Positions 43,456-52,185 of a stretch of DNA of 64,000 nucleotides are shown piece after piece. This DNA is from Planctomycetota bacterium (lineage in GTDB: Bacteria > Planctomycetota > B15-G4), in contig BQJR01000004.1 of assembly GCA_021604805.1 (NCBI GenBank), positions 248,001-312,000 on the forward strand. Reading direction: 5' to 3'. Positions within the stretch are counted from its first letter, which is position 1, and every line of letters begins with the position of its first letter. A program made the translations under genes and the position numbers. Below the pieces are notes generated by a model. The model made no database searches. It was not told the origin of the DNA and worked only from the letters and a program-made list of their open reading frames with translations.

Positions 43456-43519
43456 GGCCAGCTCCTGAGCCTTCGCCAGCGCGGAGGGCGCGGGCGAGCT
43501 GAGTCGTGGTTCGCGTTCA

Positions 43520-43547
43520 ACTACAGACGTAATACTACGCATGTAGT
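43520..43547 (-). promoter_or_regulatory. Two abutting BlaI/MecI-type operator dyads
   Basis: On the minus strand, two 14-bp dyads follow each other with no gap: ACTACATGCGTAGT (43547-43534) and ATTACGTCTGTAGT (43533-43520). Both have [AT]-containing TAC/GTA half-sites like the BlaI/MecI consensus, where TACA and TGTA half-sites are recognised. They overlap the predicted -10 element and spacer of the BlaI-M56 operon promoter, the usual place for repression. They could also serve the divergent HEAT gene at 43723. Confidence 0.75.
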
Positions 43548-43557
43548 TTTTCGACAA
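43529..43557 (-). promoter_or_regulatory. Predicted promoter of the BlaI-M56 operon
   Basis: On the minus strand, TTGTCG (43557-43552) and TATTAC (43534-43529) are separated by 17 nt, matching sigma-70-type -35 and -10 elements at three and four of six positions. The start codon of the repressor lies 73 nt downstream. The two operator dyads cover the -10 and much of the spacer. Confidence 0.55.
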
Positions 43558-43722
43558 GGGCCTTCCCCGCGGAAAAATCGGACGGTGCGCGGCCAGCGTC
43601 CACGCGCGCTCGTCGCGTGGCGTTGGGGCGCGGCCGCTTGGCTGTACGCCCTCGAGCTTCCGTGCCACACTGCCTCGTCGGTGAGCGCGCAGCAGGAGGC
43701 CCCTCGCTCACCTGGGAGAGAC

Positions 43723-44418
43723 ATGGGCAGTTCGAGTCGAATCGGCGTGGTCGTGCTGAGCAGCTGCTTGCTGCTCGCGGTCGGCGCAAGCCTCTGGGTG
43801 CTCGCCGAGGATCCAGCCAGCCCTGCTGCAGCCGAGTCGCTCGCCGACGCGTCGCACCCCATCGAGCCAGGCACGGGCGAGCTGCCCCGGCCCGGCACCA
43901 CGGTCGCGGCCGAGCGCGCGAGCGCCCCGCAACCGCTCACGCTTGTCGACGACCCCGAGGCCGAGCTCGCGCGCTTGATCCTGCAGCTCGAAGAGAGTCG
44001 TTCGGCGAGCGTGCGCATCGACGCCACTCTCGCGCTCGAAGGTTGGGTGCCGGGCGCTGCCGAAGCCGCGCTCGCCGCCGCCGCACTGCGCGACGCCGAC
44101 GCCAGCGTGCGCGAGGCCGCCTTCGACGCGCTGCTCGACGCCGAGTCGACCGTTGCACTCGAAGCGCTCGCCAAGGGTTTCAACGATCCGAACGAGAGCG
44201 TGCGCGTCGCGGCGGAGAACGGGCTCTACATGCACTCCGACACGGGCGCCGCCACGGGCGTGCTCGCCGCGCTGTGTGCCAGCGCCGACACCGACACACG
44301 CATCCGAGCCGCCGAAGTGCTCGACGAGATGACCGCGCAACAGCTGCCCTGGGACGACCTCCTCGAAGGTCCGACCCAACTCGACTGGGCCCCTGCGTCG
44401 CCGCTAGCTTCCAAGTAA
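43723..44418 (+). CDS. Exported HEAT-repeat protein (short)
   Basis: The 231-residue protein starts at ATG 43723 after GGGAGAG. An N-terminal hydrophobic segment (IGVVVLSSCLLLAVGASLWVL) can serve as a signal anchor. After an Ala/Pro-rich linker come HEAT-type helices: DDPEAELARLILQLEESRSASV, AALRDADASVREAAFDALLD, LAKGFNDPNESVRVAAENGL, LCASADTDTRIRAAEVLDEM. No catalytic motif is present. It is divergent from the BlaI-M56 operon and 18 nt before the CLCA-like gene, so it probably forms an operon with it. Confidence 0.85.
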   Translation: MGSSSRIGVVVLSSCLLLAVGASLWVLAEDPASPAAAESLADASHPIEPGTGELPRPGTTVAAERASAPQPLTLVDDPEAELARLILQLEESRSASVRIDATLALEGWVPGAAEAALAAAALRDADASVREAAFDALLDAESTVALEALAKGFNDPNESVRVAAENGLYMHSDTGAATGVLAALCASADTDTRIRAAEVLDEMTAQQLPWDDLLEGPTQLDWAPASPLASK

Positions 44419-44436
44419 CACCGAGAGACCGATCGC

Positions 44437-47277
44437 ATGAAAACCGCCACGCCACTGCTCCTCTCGCTCTGCACCGTCGCACTGTTGAGCACCACTGCCA
44501 TCGCAGGCGACGGCCGCTACGACAGCGACTTCGGCATCTTCGACTTCGGCATCTCCGTCCGCTTCGACGCCACGCAGATGCAGATCGACCGCATGGAGCA
44601 AGAGTTCGAGAAGGCCTCGCTGTTGATCTGCGACGCGAGCGACGGTCAGCAAGAGTTCGGTCAAGTCGTGCTCTGCAACGACAGCCGCGGCGGCGCGTCG
44701 GCCGAGTTCTGGGTCTTCGAGAACGGGCGCTCGAACGCGCCGGGGCGCTTCGGCGTCGCCGGCCAACACATCAACCAGTACTACAGCGACATCATCTCGA
44801 GCAGCACGAAGGCCGACGGCAGCTGGGTGCTCGCCCACGAGTTCGGCCACCACGCCTACGGCATCAAGGATGAGTACTCAGGCCCCACGGCCGACGGCGG
44901 GCTGAAGTGCATCACGACACCGGCCGACCCCACCACGCAAACCGCCTGCCTGATCGAGAACTTCTGGATCCGCGGCGCCGACGGCGTGTCGCTCACCGAG
45001 TGGTGCGTGTCCTCGAACCACGACCCCGACAACGACACGTATCAGGAGAGCGTGAACGACGAGTCGTGCTGGGAGACGATCGTGGCGGCTTACCCCGACC
45101 TCACGGCGCCAGTGGGCTTGCCCGACGCCGGCCCCGGCGGCCCGCTGCTCACCTTCGACTGGCAGGTGCTCGAGGAAGAGAACCGCTTCGTGATCGTGAT
45201 CGACAAGTCGGGCAGCATGGGCTCCCAGAACAAGATGGAGTTGGCCAAGCTCGGCGGGAAGATCTTCACGAACCTCGTCACACCGCCCGACAAGCTCGGC
45301 GTCGTGGCCTTCGACAGCTCCGCCACAGACACCTTCGCCATCGCAGCCACCGACGCCGGCGTGAAGACCGCGGCCAAGGCCGCCATCGACACGCTCGTCG
45401 CCGGCGGTGGCACGAGCATCGGCGCCGGGCTCCTCAACGGGCTGAACATGATCCTCAGCCAGGGTGACCGCGCCTGTCAGCAAGCGATCGTGCTGCTCTC
45501 GGACGGCCAGGGCGGCAACCACCTCTCGCTGCTCGATCAACTGCTCGACAACGGCATCGTGGTGCACACGATCGCGCTCGGAACCGGCGCCGACGTGTCG
45601 ACCATGCAGCAGATCGCCACCGACACGAGCGGCAAGTTCTTCTCCGCGATCGACGGCATCCAGCTGCCTGGCATCTTCGCGCAACTCGCGGCCGACGTGG
45701 CCGAGGGCGGCGTGCTCAACACGCAGTCAGGCACGCTGGCTCCGGGCGACGACGCGAGCCCGACCTTCCCGGTCGACAGCACGAGCGCCGTCGCGAGCTT
45801 CGTGGCTTCCTGGGACACCTTGCCCGACGACGTGAGCGTCACGCTCAAGGGCCCGGGCGGCACCTTCAGCACCGGCGACGAAGGCGGCAGCCCAGACTTC
45901 GTCTTCGCGAAGGACGAGTCCTCGGTGTCGATGACGCTCGGCGGCGACTCACTCGTGGCCGGCAACTGGAGCGTGCAACTCGAGGTCTCGAACGACGCGG
46001 CGTCCGCCGTGTCATGGGACGTGCAAGCGCTCAGCGACTCGAAGGTGATCTCCTTCTACGCCGAGTCCGACCAAGACGAGTACGCCTACCCCGCAGAGAT
46101 GACGATCAGCGCCACGGTGAACTACGGCCCGAGCCTCGCCGGCGTGTCGATCAGCGGCGTGGTGCGCCGACCGAGCGGCACCGAGGCGCCGATCGTGTTG
46201 CGCGACGACGGCTCCGCAGCGAGTGGCGACGAGTTCGCCAACGACGGCATCTACACCGGGCGCTTCGGCGCATGGAGTCAGTCGGGCGCCTACACCGTGG
46301 CGCTCGACGCAGTCAACGAGGGCAACGCCAGCGTGGTCGCCGGTGAAACGCTGAGCCTCTCCGAGCCCGACGCCACCGACCCGGGCGAGTTCACGCGTCA
46401 CAGCGAGTTCTCGGTCACGGCCACGGGCGTTCCGGAACTCCAAGAGTTCGGCCTGGGCGTCGACAAGCTCAAGGTCAGCCTCAAGGACAACCCGGCCAAG
46501 AGCAAGTTGGCGATCAAGGGCCAAGTGGAGCTCGACGAGCTCGCCGTGAACCCTCTCGTGGACGACCTGTTCATCGAAGTCGGGAACCTCGACTTCACTG
46601 TGCTCGGTTCCAGCATCAAGAAGGTCGGCAAGAAGGACCGCTACGTGTTCAACGACAAGGACGCGAAGACCAAGGGCTTCGTGGACCTCTTCAACAAGGG
46701 CAGCTCGAAGGGTGTCTTCTCGCTCAGCGACAAGGCCTTCGCGGGCTTCTTCGGCAGCCTCACATCAGTGCTCGTGAGCTTCGAGTGGGGCAGCATGGAC
46801 GTGTCGAACACGCTCGGTGCGATCCCGAACAAGAAGAACACCGCCACGAGTTTCGTGGGCAAGAAGCACCTCGTGACCACGGACAACCTGATCCCCACTT
46901 CGCTGGTGGCAAAACTCAACACCAAGAAGGTCGGCAAGGATTCGCTCACGCTGCGCGCCAAGCTCGGCGGCGGCGGCTTCAACACCAGCACCGGCGACAC
47001 GACCTTCCGCGTGGGCCCCTTCGAGCACGTCGTGTCGTCCGAAGACTGGTCGGTGAAGAAGGAGACCCGCTTCACTTACAAGTCGCCCGACAAGACCGTC
47101 ACGATCAAGTGGGACTCGGAGACCGAACAGTTGCTCATCGTCGCCAAGAAGATCGACATGACGGGTTTCGCGAACCCGATCATCGTGGAGGTGATGAACG
47201 CCAACTTCCCGAGCTTCGACGAACGCTTGGAGATCACGGCGAGCACGAACAAGAACCAGACCAAGTACGTGTACTGA
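44437..47277 (+). CDS. CLCA-like secreted metalloprotease-VWA protein
   Basis: The 946-residue protein has a signal peptide (MKTATPLLLSLCTVALLSTTAIAG). Residues 25-235 are a metalloprotease part with HEFGHHAYGIKDEY at 134-147, equivalent to the HEXXH...DEY of CLCA (calcium-activated chloride channel regulator) proteins. A VWA domain with MIDAS motif DKSGSMGS at 256 covers about 248-430. Then come two beta-sandwich parts with strong CLCA-like patterns: TLPDDVSVTLKGPGG ... GNWSVQLEV, and VLRDDGSAASGDEFANDGIY with YTVALDAVNEG. Residues about 670-946 are two lysine-rich beta-domains not found in CLCA. Animal CLCA proteins are self-cleaving secreted metalloproteases; the same chemistry is likely here (inference). 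The gene lies between a HEAT gene and a helical-repeat gene on the same strand. Confidence 0.9.
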   Translation: MKTATPLLLSLCTVALLSTTAIAGDGRYDSDFGIFDFGISVRFDATQMQIDRMEQEFEKASLLICDASDGQQEFGQVVLCNDSRGGASAEFWVFENGRSNAPGRFGVAGQHINQYYSDIISSSTKADGSWVLAHEFGHHAYGIKDEYSGPTADGGLKCITTPADPTTQTACLIENFWIRGADGVSLTEWCVSSNHDPDNDTYQESVNDESCWETIVAAYPDLTAPVGLPDAGPGGPLLTFDWQVLEEENRFVIVIDKSGSMGSQNKMELAKLGGKIFTNLVTPPDKLGVVAFDSSATDTFAIAATDAGVKTAAKAAIDTLVAGGGTSIGAGLLNGLNMILSQGDRACQQAIVLLSDGQGGNHLSLLDQLLDNGIVVHTIALGTGADVSTMQQIATDTSGKFFSAIDGIQLPGIFAQLAADVAEGGVLNTQSGTLAPGDDASPTFPVDSTSAVASFVASWDTLPDDVSVTLKGPGGTFSTGDEGGSPDFVFAKDESSVSMTLGGDSLVAGNWSVQLEVSNDAASAVSWDVQALSDSKVISFYAESDQDEYAYPAEMTISATVNYGPSLAGVSISGVVRRPSGTEAPIVLRDDGSAASGDEFANDGIYTGRFGAWSQSGAYTVALDAVNEGNASVVAGETLSLSEPDATDPGEFTRHSEFSVTATGVPELQEFGLGVDKLKVSLKDNPAKSKLAIKGQVELDELAVNPLVDDLFIEVGNLDFTVLGSSIKKVGKKDRYVFNDKDAKTKGFVDLFNKGSSKGVFSLSDKAFAGFFGSLTSVLVSFEWGSMDVSNTLGAIPNKKNTATSFVGKKHLVTTDNLIPTSLVAKLNTKKVGKDSLTLRAKLGGGGFNTSTGDTTFRVGPFEHVVSSEDWSVKKETRFTYKSPDKTVTIKWDSETEQLLIVAKKIDMTGFANPIIVEVMNANFPSFDERLEITASTNKNQTKYVY

Positions 47278-47293
47278 CCGGGTCCGCCCTCCC

Positions 47294-49084
47294 ATGCGAC
47301 CGTTGTTGATCTTGCTCGCGCTGGGCGCGGGACTCGTCGCGTTCCAGTTGCGCGTCCCCGAGCTCGTGCGCGAACAACTGAGCGCCGCGGGCTTCGAGGA
47401 TCACCTCGGGCCCTTCGGCCCTGAGCGAGTGCAGCGCGACGCGCAAGTGCTGCGTGCCATGCTCGAGAACGGTGAAGTGCAGCGCGCCGCTGAGTCCGCA
47501 CCCGACCGGCACTTGGCTTTCGACACAGCGCTGGGCGAACTCATGAGCCGTGGCGCGAAGCGTCCTGCCGAACTGGGGCAGCGCGTGCTGCGACTCTCGC
47601 CGCTCGCGATGCCGCGCAGTTTCGCGCAAGGTCGGGAGCCCAGCGGCTGGGACTTGGCCACGTCGGCCGCGCTCTACAGCGGAACACTCACCGAAAGACT
47701 CGAACGCCTGCAGCGACTCACCGGGCTGTTGTCTCCCGACATCTGGAAGGTCTCTGCAGGCTTGGCCGAGCTCGAAGCCTTGAGTGCCGAGGCCGACGAC
47801 CCGAGCGTGGCCATGGCGGTCTTCCACGCCGCCGACCGCGTGGCGCCTTTCGACAAGTACCGCGCGCAACTCACCGGAATGCTCAACGCGCACCGCGCAG
47901 CAGCGCGCGAACCGTGGGCCCGACACCTGGCGGCGCTCGGGCTGCTGCGCACGCGACAAGCGGCGCGCGACACCTTCGGCCCGCTCGATCGAGAACTCTG
48001 GGACGACGCCGCGGACTTCGCCGACTCGGAGCGCACTCAACGGCGCGCACGACTCGCCGGCTTGCGTGATGCCTGGCTCCGCGGCGCCCCCGACAGCTGG
48101 GACGACGTGCAGAACGAACTCGATGCACTCGACGCCAACTGGGCGCTGCAACAGCATGAGGAACGTCTGCGCCTGATCGAGCTGCGCCTGCGCTTCGCTG
48201 CCTGGCGTGGCGAACTCACACTCGCCTTGCAGGTGCTCGACGAGCTCGACGCCCTCGACCTCAGCGGCAACGAGCTCGCGGCCAATGCGCTCGTGCTCGC
48301 GCGCACGGCCTTCGACCAAGAGTTGCTCCGAGGTGCTGAGCCGCGCGACGCAGTCCGCGAACGCCTGCACGCCTTGAGCCGTCTGCCGAGTGCACACGAC
48401 TACGCCGCCGCGCTGCACTGGGAACTCGCGCTCATCGAAGACCTCGCCGAGGACCACGACGCGCAGTTCGAACACCTGCGCGCTGCTGCCGAACCCGCAC
48501 TCGCTGGCGCACGCGCAGTGCCCGAGCCCAAGCACTCCCGCACCTGGTGGACACCGCTCGACCCGCGGGCCGCCCATCAGATCGATCCGGCTGAAGGCAG
48601 CCAGAGCGCCGCGTGGACCCTGGCCAACGCGGCCTACGACGAGCAACGCTGGGCCGACGCCCTGCGCTACTTCGAACCCGGCTGGCCGGGGCACGGCTGC
48701 GGCAACGTGACGCGGGATGCCGAAACCCTGCGCCACACCCGCATGGCGCGCTGCTTGGTGCAACTGGGTCGCGCGGCCGAAGCCTCGTCGAGCCTGCGCG
48801 CCTTGCTCAGCGAGCCACTCCCCTGGGACGCTGCACCGAGCGCCAGCTTCGCGCTCGTCCGTGCCGACGTGGCTGCAGGGAAAGACGACACGCTCGAGAC
48901 GTTCCTGGAGAGCGCGCCGCTCGACGAGATCATCGTGAGCAAGGCGCTCGCGCTCCGCGACCTGCTGCGCGCGCGTCGAGACGGCGACACGGCGCGCGCT
49001 GAGTCGGCCCACACGGCTTTGCTCGCGCGCTGGCCCGGCGACGCAGAGCTCCTCGCCGCCGCAAGCGATGAGAGCGACGCCTGA
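47294..49084 (+). CDS. Membrane-anchored alpha-helical repeat protein
   Basis: The 596-residue protein has one N-terminal hydrophobic segment (MRPLLILLALGAGLVAFQL), likely an uncleaved anchor. The rest is alpha-helical with degenerate TPR-like helix pairs (AAWTLANAAYDEQRWADALRYF, RMARCLVQLGRAAEASSSLRAL, ELRLRFAAWRGELTLALQVLDEL). I do not recognise a named family. It starts 16 nt after the CLCA-like gene, so it is probably co-transcribed and may be its partner or scaffold. The stop converges with a lipoprotein gene on the minus strand, with a bulged stem (CTGAC..GTCAG and GCCGC..GCGGC) in between. Confidence 0.78.
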   Translation: MRPLLILLALGAGLVAFQLRVPELVREQLSAAGFEDHLGPFGPERVQRDAQVLRAMLENGEVQRAAESAPDRHLAFDTALGELMSRGAKRPAELGQRVLRLSPLAMPRSFAQGREPSGWDLATSAALYSGTLTERLERLQRLTGLLSPDIWKVSAGLAELEALSAEADDPSVAMAVFHAADRVAPFDKYRAQLTGMLNAHRAAAREPWARHLAALGLLRTRQAARDTFGPLDRELWDDAADFADSERTQRRARLAGLRDAWLRGAPDSWDDVQNELDALDANWALQQHEERLRLIELRLRFAAWRGELTLALQVLDELDALDLSGNELAANALVLARTAFDQELLRGAEPRDAVRERLHALSRLPSAHDYAAALHWELALIEDLAEDHDAQFEHLRAAAEPALAGARAVPEPKHSRTWWTPLDPRAAHQIDPAEGSQSAAWTLANAAYDEQRWADALRYFEPGWPGHGCGNVTRDAETLRHTRMARCLVQLGRAAEASSSLRALLSEPLPWDAAPSASFALVRADVAAGKDDTLETFLESAPLDEIIVSKALALRDLLRARRDGDTARAESAHTALLARWPGDAELLAAASDESDA

Positions 49085-49105
49085 CAGCGGCCGCGCCGAG
49101 CGGCG

Positions 49106-49738
49106 TCAGCGCGATTCGCGGTAGGCCGTGGGTTCGAAACGCACCACGGGAAGACGCGCGCCTTGCGGATGCACGAAGGCCTCGGTCAGGTTCAGCGCGA
49201 GCTCGCGCGTGGGTTCAGGACGCGCGACCTCGAAGCAGAGCTTGAACACGTCGGGACGCACGCTGCTCAGTGCAACGGCTTCACCAGCGCGCAGTTGGTG
49301 CGGCGACACGGCGTGCTCGCCGTAGGCCACGTGCGAGGCCGAGCTCGGCGTGTAGCGTTGACCGTCGATCTGGAGCACGACATCGCGCGCCAACATCTGA
49401 CCGCCCTCGCGCGGCGACTGCACGCGGATCGTGAGGCAGTAGCCGCTCGCGGGCTGCGTGCGACGCCACTGGTGCTCGGCGTCAGCGCCGACCGCCAGCA
49501 TCGGGACTTCCACGCCCACCCACGTGGTGTCGCTCGTCTGGATGTCGTTGTCGAGGCTCACACGCAAGCGGTAACCCGCGAACTCGAGCGTCTGCATCTG
49601 GTCTTGCTCGTAAGGCGTGCCAGCCACCTCGCTGGCTTGCGGTGCGACATCGAGATACGGGCGACTGAACACACCCACGCGCACTTGCGCACACGAGAAC
49701 AGACACAGTGAGAAGCACAGCGCAACGATCCGGAGCAT
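49106..49738 (-). CDS. Lipoprotein of unknown function
   Basis: The 210-residue protein starts at 49738 with AGGG nearby. The signal peptide ends in lipobox LFSC (cysteine at residue 16). The mature part is beta-rich and contains a conserved-looking WVGVEVPMLAVGADAEHQW region and YCLTIRVQSPREGG. I do not recognise the family. It is divergent from the lipoprotein gene at 49803, sharing a short intergenic region of 64 nt. Confidence 0.78.
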   Translation of the reverse strand: MLRIVALCFSLCLFSCAQVRVGVFSRPYLDVAPQASEVAGTPYEQDQMQTLEFAGYRLRVSLDNDIQTSDTTWVGVEVPMLAVGADAEHQWRRTQPASGYCLTIRVQSPREGGQMLARDVVLQIDGQRYTPSSASHVAYGEHAVSPHQLRAGEAVALSSVRPDVFKLCFEVARPEPTRELALNLTEAFVHPQGARLPVVRFEPTAYRESR

Positions 49739-49802
49739 GAGCAAACCCTGGGTTAAGATGACGAGCTGAGTGAAGCGGCCCAGCATACTGAGAGGGAAAG
49801 TC

Positions 49803-50675
49803 ATGACGAGGTTCCTGACCGTGGCGTGCCTGTTCGTGAGTGTGGCTTGCGCGAGCACCGAGCGCCTGTACGAAGGCCCGCAGCGCCTGGCCTCCGAGAT
49901 CGCGATCGTCACGGTCGAACAAGACTCGGCGGTCGGCACGTACTTCCTAGGCGGCGTGAACGCCAGCATCGAACGCGTCGACGGACGCATGATCGAGGCC
50001 GACAGCGTCGAGCTCGTACCGGGCTCCCACGAGTTGTGCGCCCGCTTCACCAACACCACGGGCTTCGGGAGCCATCTGGAGTTCGGAGGTCCGCTGGGAC
50101 GCCTGCAATTCCAGGCACGAGCTGGGCGCGAGTACCGCGTCGAGTCCCGGTATGACAAGGAGAACGGCGGGTACCTCGTTCTGGTCGACACGTTCGACAA
50201 CGAAGAGATCGCCGACTCCATCGTGCCCGTGCACCTGCGCAACCCGGTACGACTCGACCTGAGCGACGAAGGCTGGGAACTCGCGAGTGCGGGCCTGGCG
50301 AGCTGCACGCAACGCATCGCGACTTGGCTCCGCAGCGGCGCGACCTTGGAGAACCGCACCGAGATCGTGGAGGTCGTGGAGACGATCTACGACGTCGGCA
50401 CGCGGCCCGACTTGGAAGCCGCGCTCAAGGACCGCGAGCGCGTGATCGACAACGCCACGTCCATCGGCGACGAGTGGACTGTGCTCGCGCGCGGGCCAGG
50501 CTCCGCGAGCTTCGAGTACCGCGGCGACTTCATCCGACGCAGCGGGCGTGGGCACGGCGTGGGGCATCTCAAGATCGACGGCGGCCGCCTGCTCTACTTC
50601 ATCTACGAAGTCACCGACAAGGAGATGCCCAGCGCCGACCGCGACGCTTGGCTGGCGCGCTTCGAGCGGCAGTGA
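49803..50675 (+). CDS. Lipoprotein of unknown function
   Basis: The 290-residue protein starts at ATG 49803 after AGAGGGAAAG. The signal peptide has lipobox VSVAC (cysteine at about residue 13). The N-terminal half has beta strands with IAIVTVEQDSAVGTYFLGGVN and ELVPGSHELCARFTNTTGF, a pattern seen in lipoproteins with PEGA-like or carboxypeptidase-like folds. The C-terminal half (EIVEVVETIYDVGTRPDLEAAL) is mixed. No family is recognised. A TAAGAT hexamer at 49754-49759 may be the -10 element. Confidence 0.78.
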   Translation: MTRFLTVACLFVSVACASTERLYEGPQRLASEIAIVTVEQDSAVGTYFLGGVNASIERVDGRMIEADSVELVPGSHELCARFTNTTGFGSHLEFGGPLGRLQFQARAGREYRVESRYDKENGGYLVLVDTFDNEEIADSIVPVHLRNPVRLDLSDEGWELASAGLASCTQRIATWLRSGATLENRTEIVEVVETIYDVGTRPDLEAALKDRERVIDNATSIGDEWTVLARGPGSASFEYRGDFIRRSGRGHGVGHLKIDGGRLLYFIYEVTDKEMPSADRDAWLARFERQ

Positions 50676-50885
50676 CACGCGGCCGGGTCCGTGCCAGGGC
50701 ACGCACAGCCGACGACACGCGGCGACCGACCTGCACTCGCGGGTCTCAACTCGTCGCCATGACGATCTGGGAAATCCTGGGGCCGAGTAACGGGGCTCAG
50801 GCGACGCCGTCATGCGGAGCGAAGGCGGGAGTGGCGCGGCTCGCGCACTGCCGCCACACGCCCGTCCGCTTCGTGAGGCCTCGCC

Positions 50886-52172
50886 ATGCAGCCCGTCTTC
50901 CTACGACTCGTGTTCGTGACACTCGCGCTCCACGCCGCGCTCGGGTCAGCGTCGGAGCCACTGCTGCAGGTGCAGTCAGCGCAGGCCGGTGATCGATTCG
51001 GGGCGGCGATCGCCGGCGTGGGCGACGTGGATGCCGACGGCATCCCCGATTTCCTCGTGGGCGCATACCGCGCCGAGCGCGCAGGCCCGCTGAGCGGTCA
51101 GGTGCGCTTGATCTCAGGCCGCAGCACGCGCGAACTGAAACGCTGGCAAGGGGAGCACGCTCACGACGCCCTGGGTTGGTCCGTGGCCGCGCTCGGCGAC
51201 CTCAACGAGGATGGCGTGAACGACTTCGCCTTCGGTGCGCCAGGCGGCACGCCCCCCGAAGGCAGCGTGCGCGTGGTGTCGGGGCGCAACGGCGAGGCGC
51301 TCTACACGGTTGTCGGGAAGCAGCCGGGGGATCGATTCGGGCACGCGATCACGCGCCTGGGAGATGTCGACGGCGACGGCGTGAGCGACTTCGCGGTCGG
51401 CGCGCCACAAGCCGACACCGTCGGGCAACTCAGCGGACGTGTTCGTGTCGTTTCGGGCGCCGACGGCAGCACCGTGCGCGCACACCACGGCGCCGCCTTC
51501 GATCTCTTCGGACAAGCGCTCGCGAGCGTCGCCGACCTCAACGACGACGGCGTGAACGAGTTGCTCGTCGGCGCGCCCTTCTCCGACGAGGCTGCCTTCA
51601 ACGGCGGCAGCGCCTGGCTCTTCTCCGGCGCGGACGGCGACGTGCTGATGGCCTTCCACGGTGCAGACGTGGGCGATCAACTCGGTCACTGGGTCGCGGC
51701 CGCGGGCGATGTCGATGCCGACGGACACGAAGACATCGCGCTCGGTCTCCCCGGCAGCGACCTCGGCGGGCTCGACGCCGGCGCGGTGCAGGTACGCTCA
51801 GGTGCGAACGGCAACGTGCTCCTCGAACTCACAGGTGATCAAGCGGGGCAGGGCTGGGGTGTCGTCGCCGGCCCAGGCGACGTGGATGGCGACGGCCACG
51901 ACGACATCGCCATGGGTTCCACCAACGCAGGCGCCCCCGACACCTCGGCAAGCGCTGGGCGCGTGCGCGTGGTGTCGGGGGCCAGCGGCGAGACCCTGCT
52001 CGACCACACCGGGGCGAGCGCGGACGCTTGGTTCGGCTATGCGCTGGCCCGGGTGGGCGACCTGAACGCCGACGGACGCGCCGACGTGTTGGTGGGAGCC
52101 CCCGGCCACGACGACGTGCTCAGCGTGTTCGGCTCCGTCCAAGCGCTGGTGCTCCCACGCGCCGACGACTGA
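50886..52172 (+). CDS. Secreted FG-GAP (integrin-alpha-like) seven-bladed propeller
   Basis: The 428-residue protein has a signal peptide (LRLVFVTLALHAALGSAS). Seven FG-GAP repeats follow, each with G-x-x-[FLW]-G and a calcium loop D-x-[DN]-x-D-G: GDRFGAAIAGVGDVDADGIP, LGWSVAALGDLNEDGVND, GDRFGHAITRLGDVDGDG, LFGQALASVADLNDDGVN, LGHWVAAAGDVDADGHED, WGVVAGPGDVDGDGHDD, and FGYALARVGDLNADGRAD. Seven repeats make a complete propeller like the integrin alpha head. No other domain is present. It is probably extracellular and calcium-binding. It converges with the CsgG operon. Confidence 0.9.
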   Translation: MQPVFLRLVFVTLALHAALGSASEPLLQVQSAQAGDRFGAAIAGVGDVDADGIPDFLVGAYRAERAGPLSGQVRLISGRSTRELKRWQGEHAHDALGWSVAALGDLNEDGVNDFAFGAPGGTPPEGSVRVVSGRNGEALYTVVGKQPGDRFGHAITRLGDVDGDGVSDFAVGAPQADTVGQLSGRVRVVSGADGSTVRAHHGAAFDLFGQALASVADLNDDGVNELLVGAPFSDEAAFNGGSAWLFSGADGDVLMAFHGADVGDQLGHWVAAAGDVDADGHEDIALGLPGSDLGGLDAGAVQVRSGANGNVLLELTGDQAGQGWGVVAGPGDVDGDGHDDIAMGSTNAGAPDTSASAGRVRVVSGASGETLLDHTGASADAWFGYALARVGDLNADGRADVLVGAPGHDDVLSVFGSVQALVLPRADD

Positions 52173-52185
52173 GCGGCGGCCCGTG

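Noticed and set aside
49120..49150. tRNA T-loop-like GGTTCGAAAC sequence
   Set aside because: It lies inside a lipoprotein coding region and no acceptor, D or anticodon stems can be folded around it.
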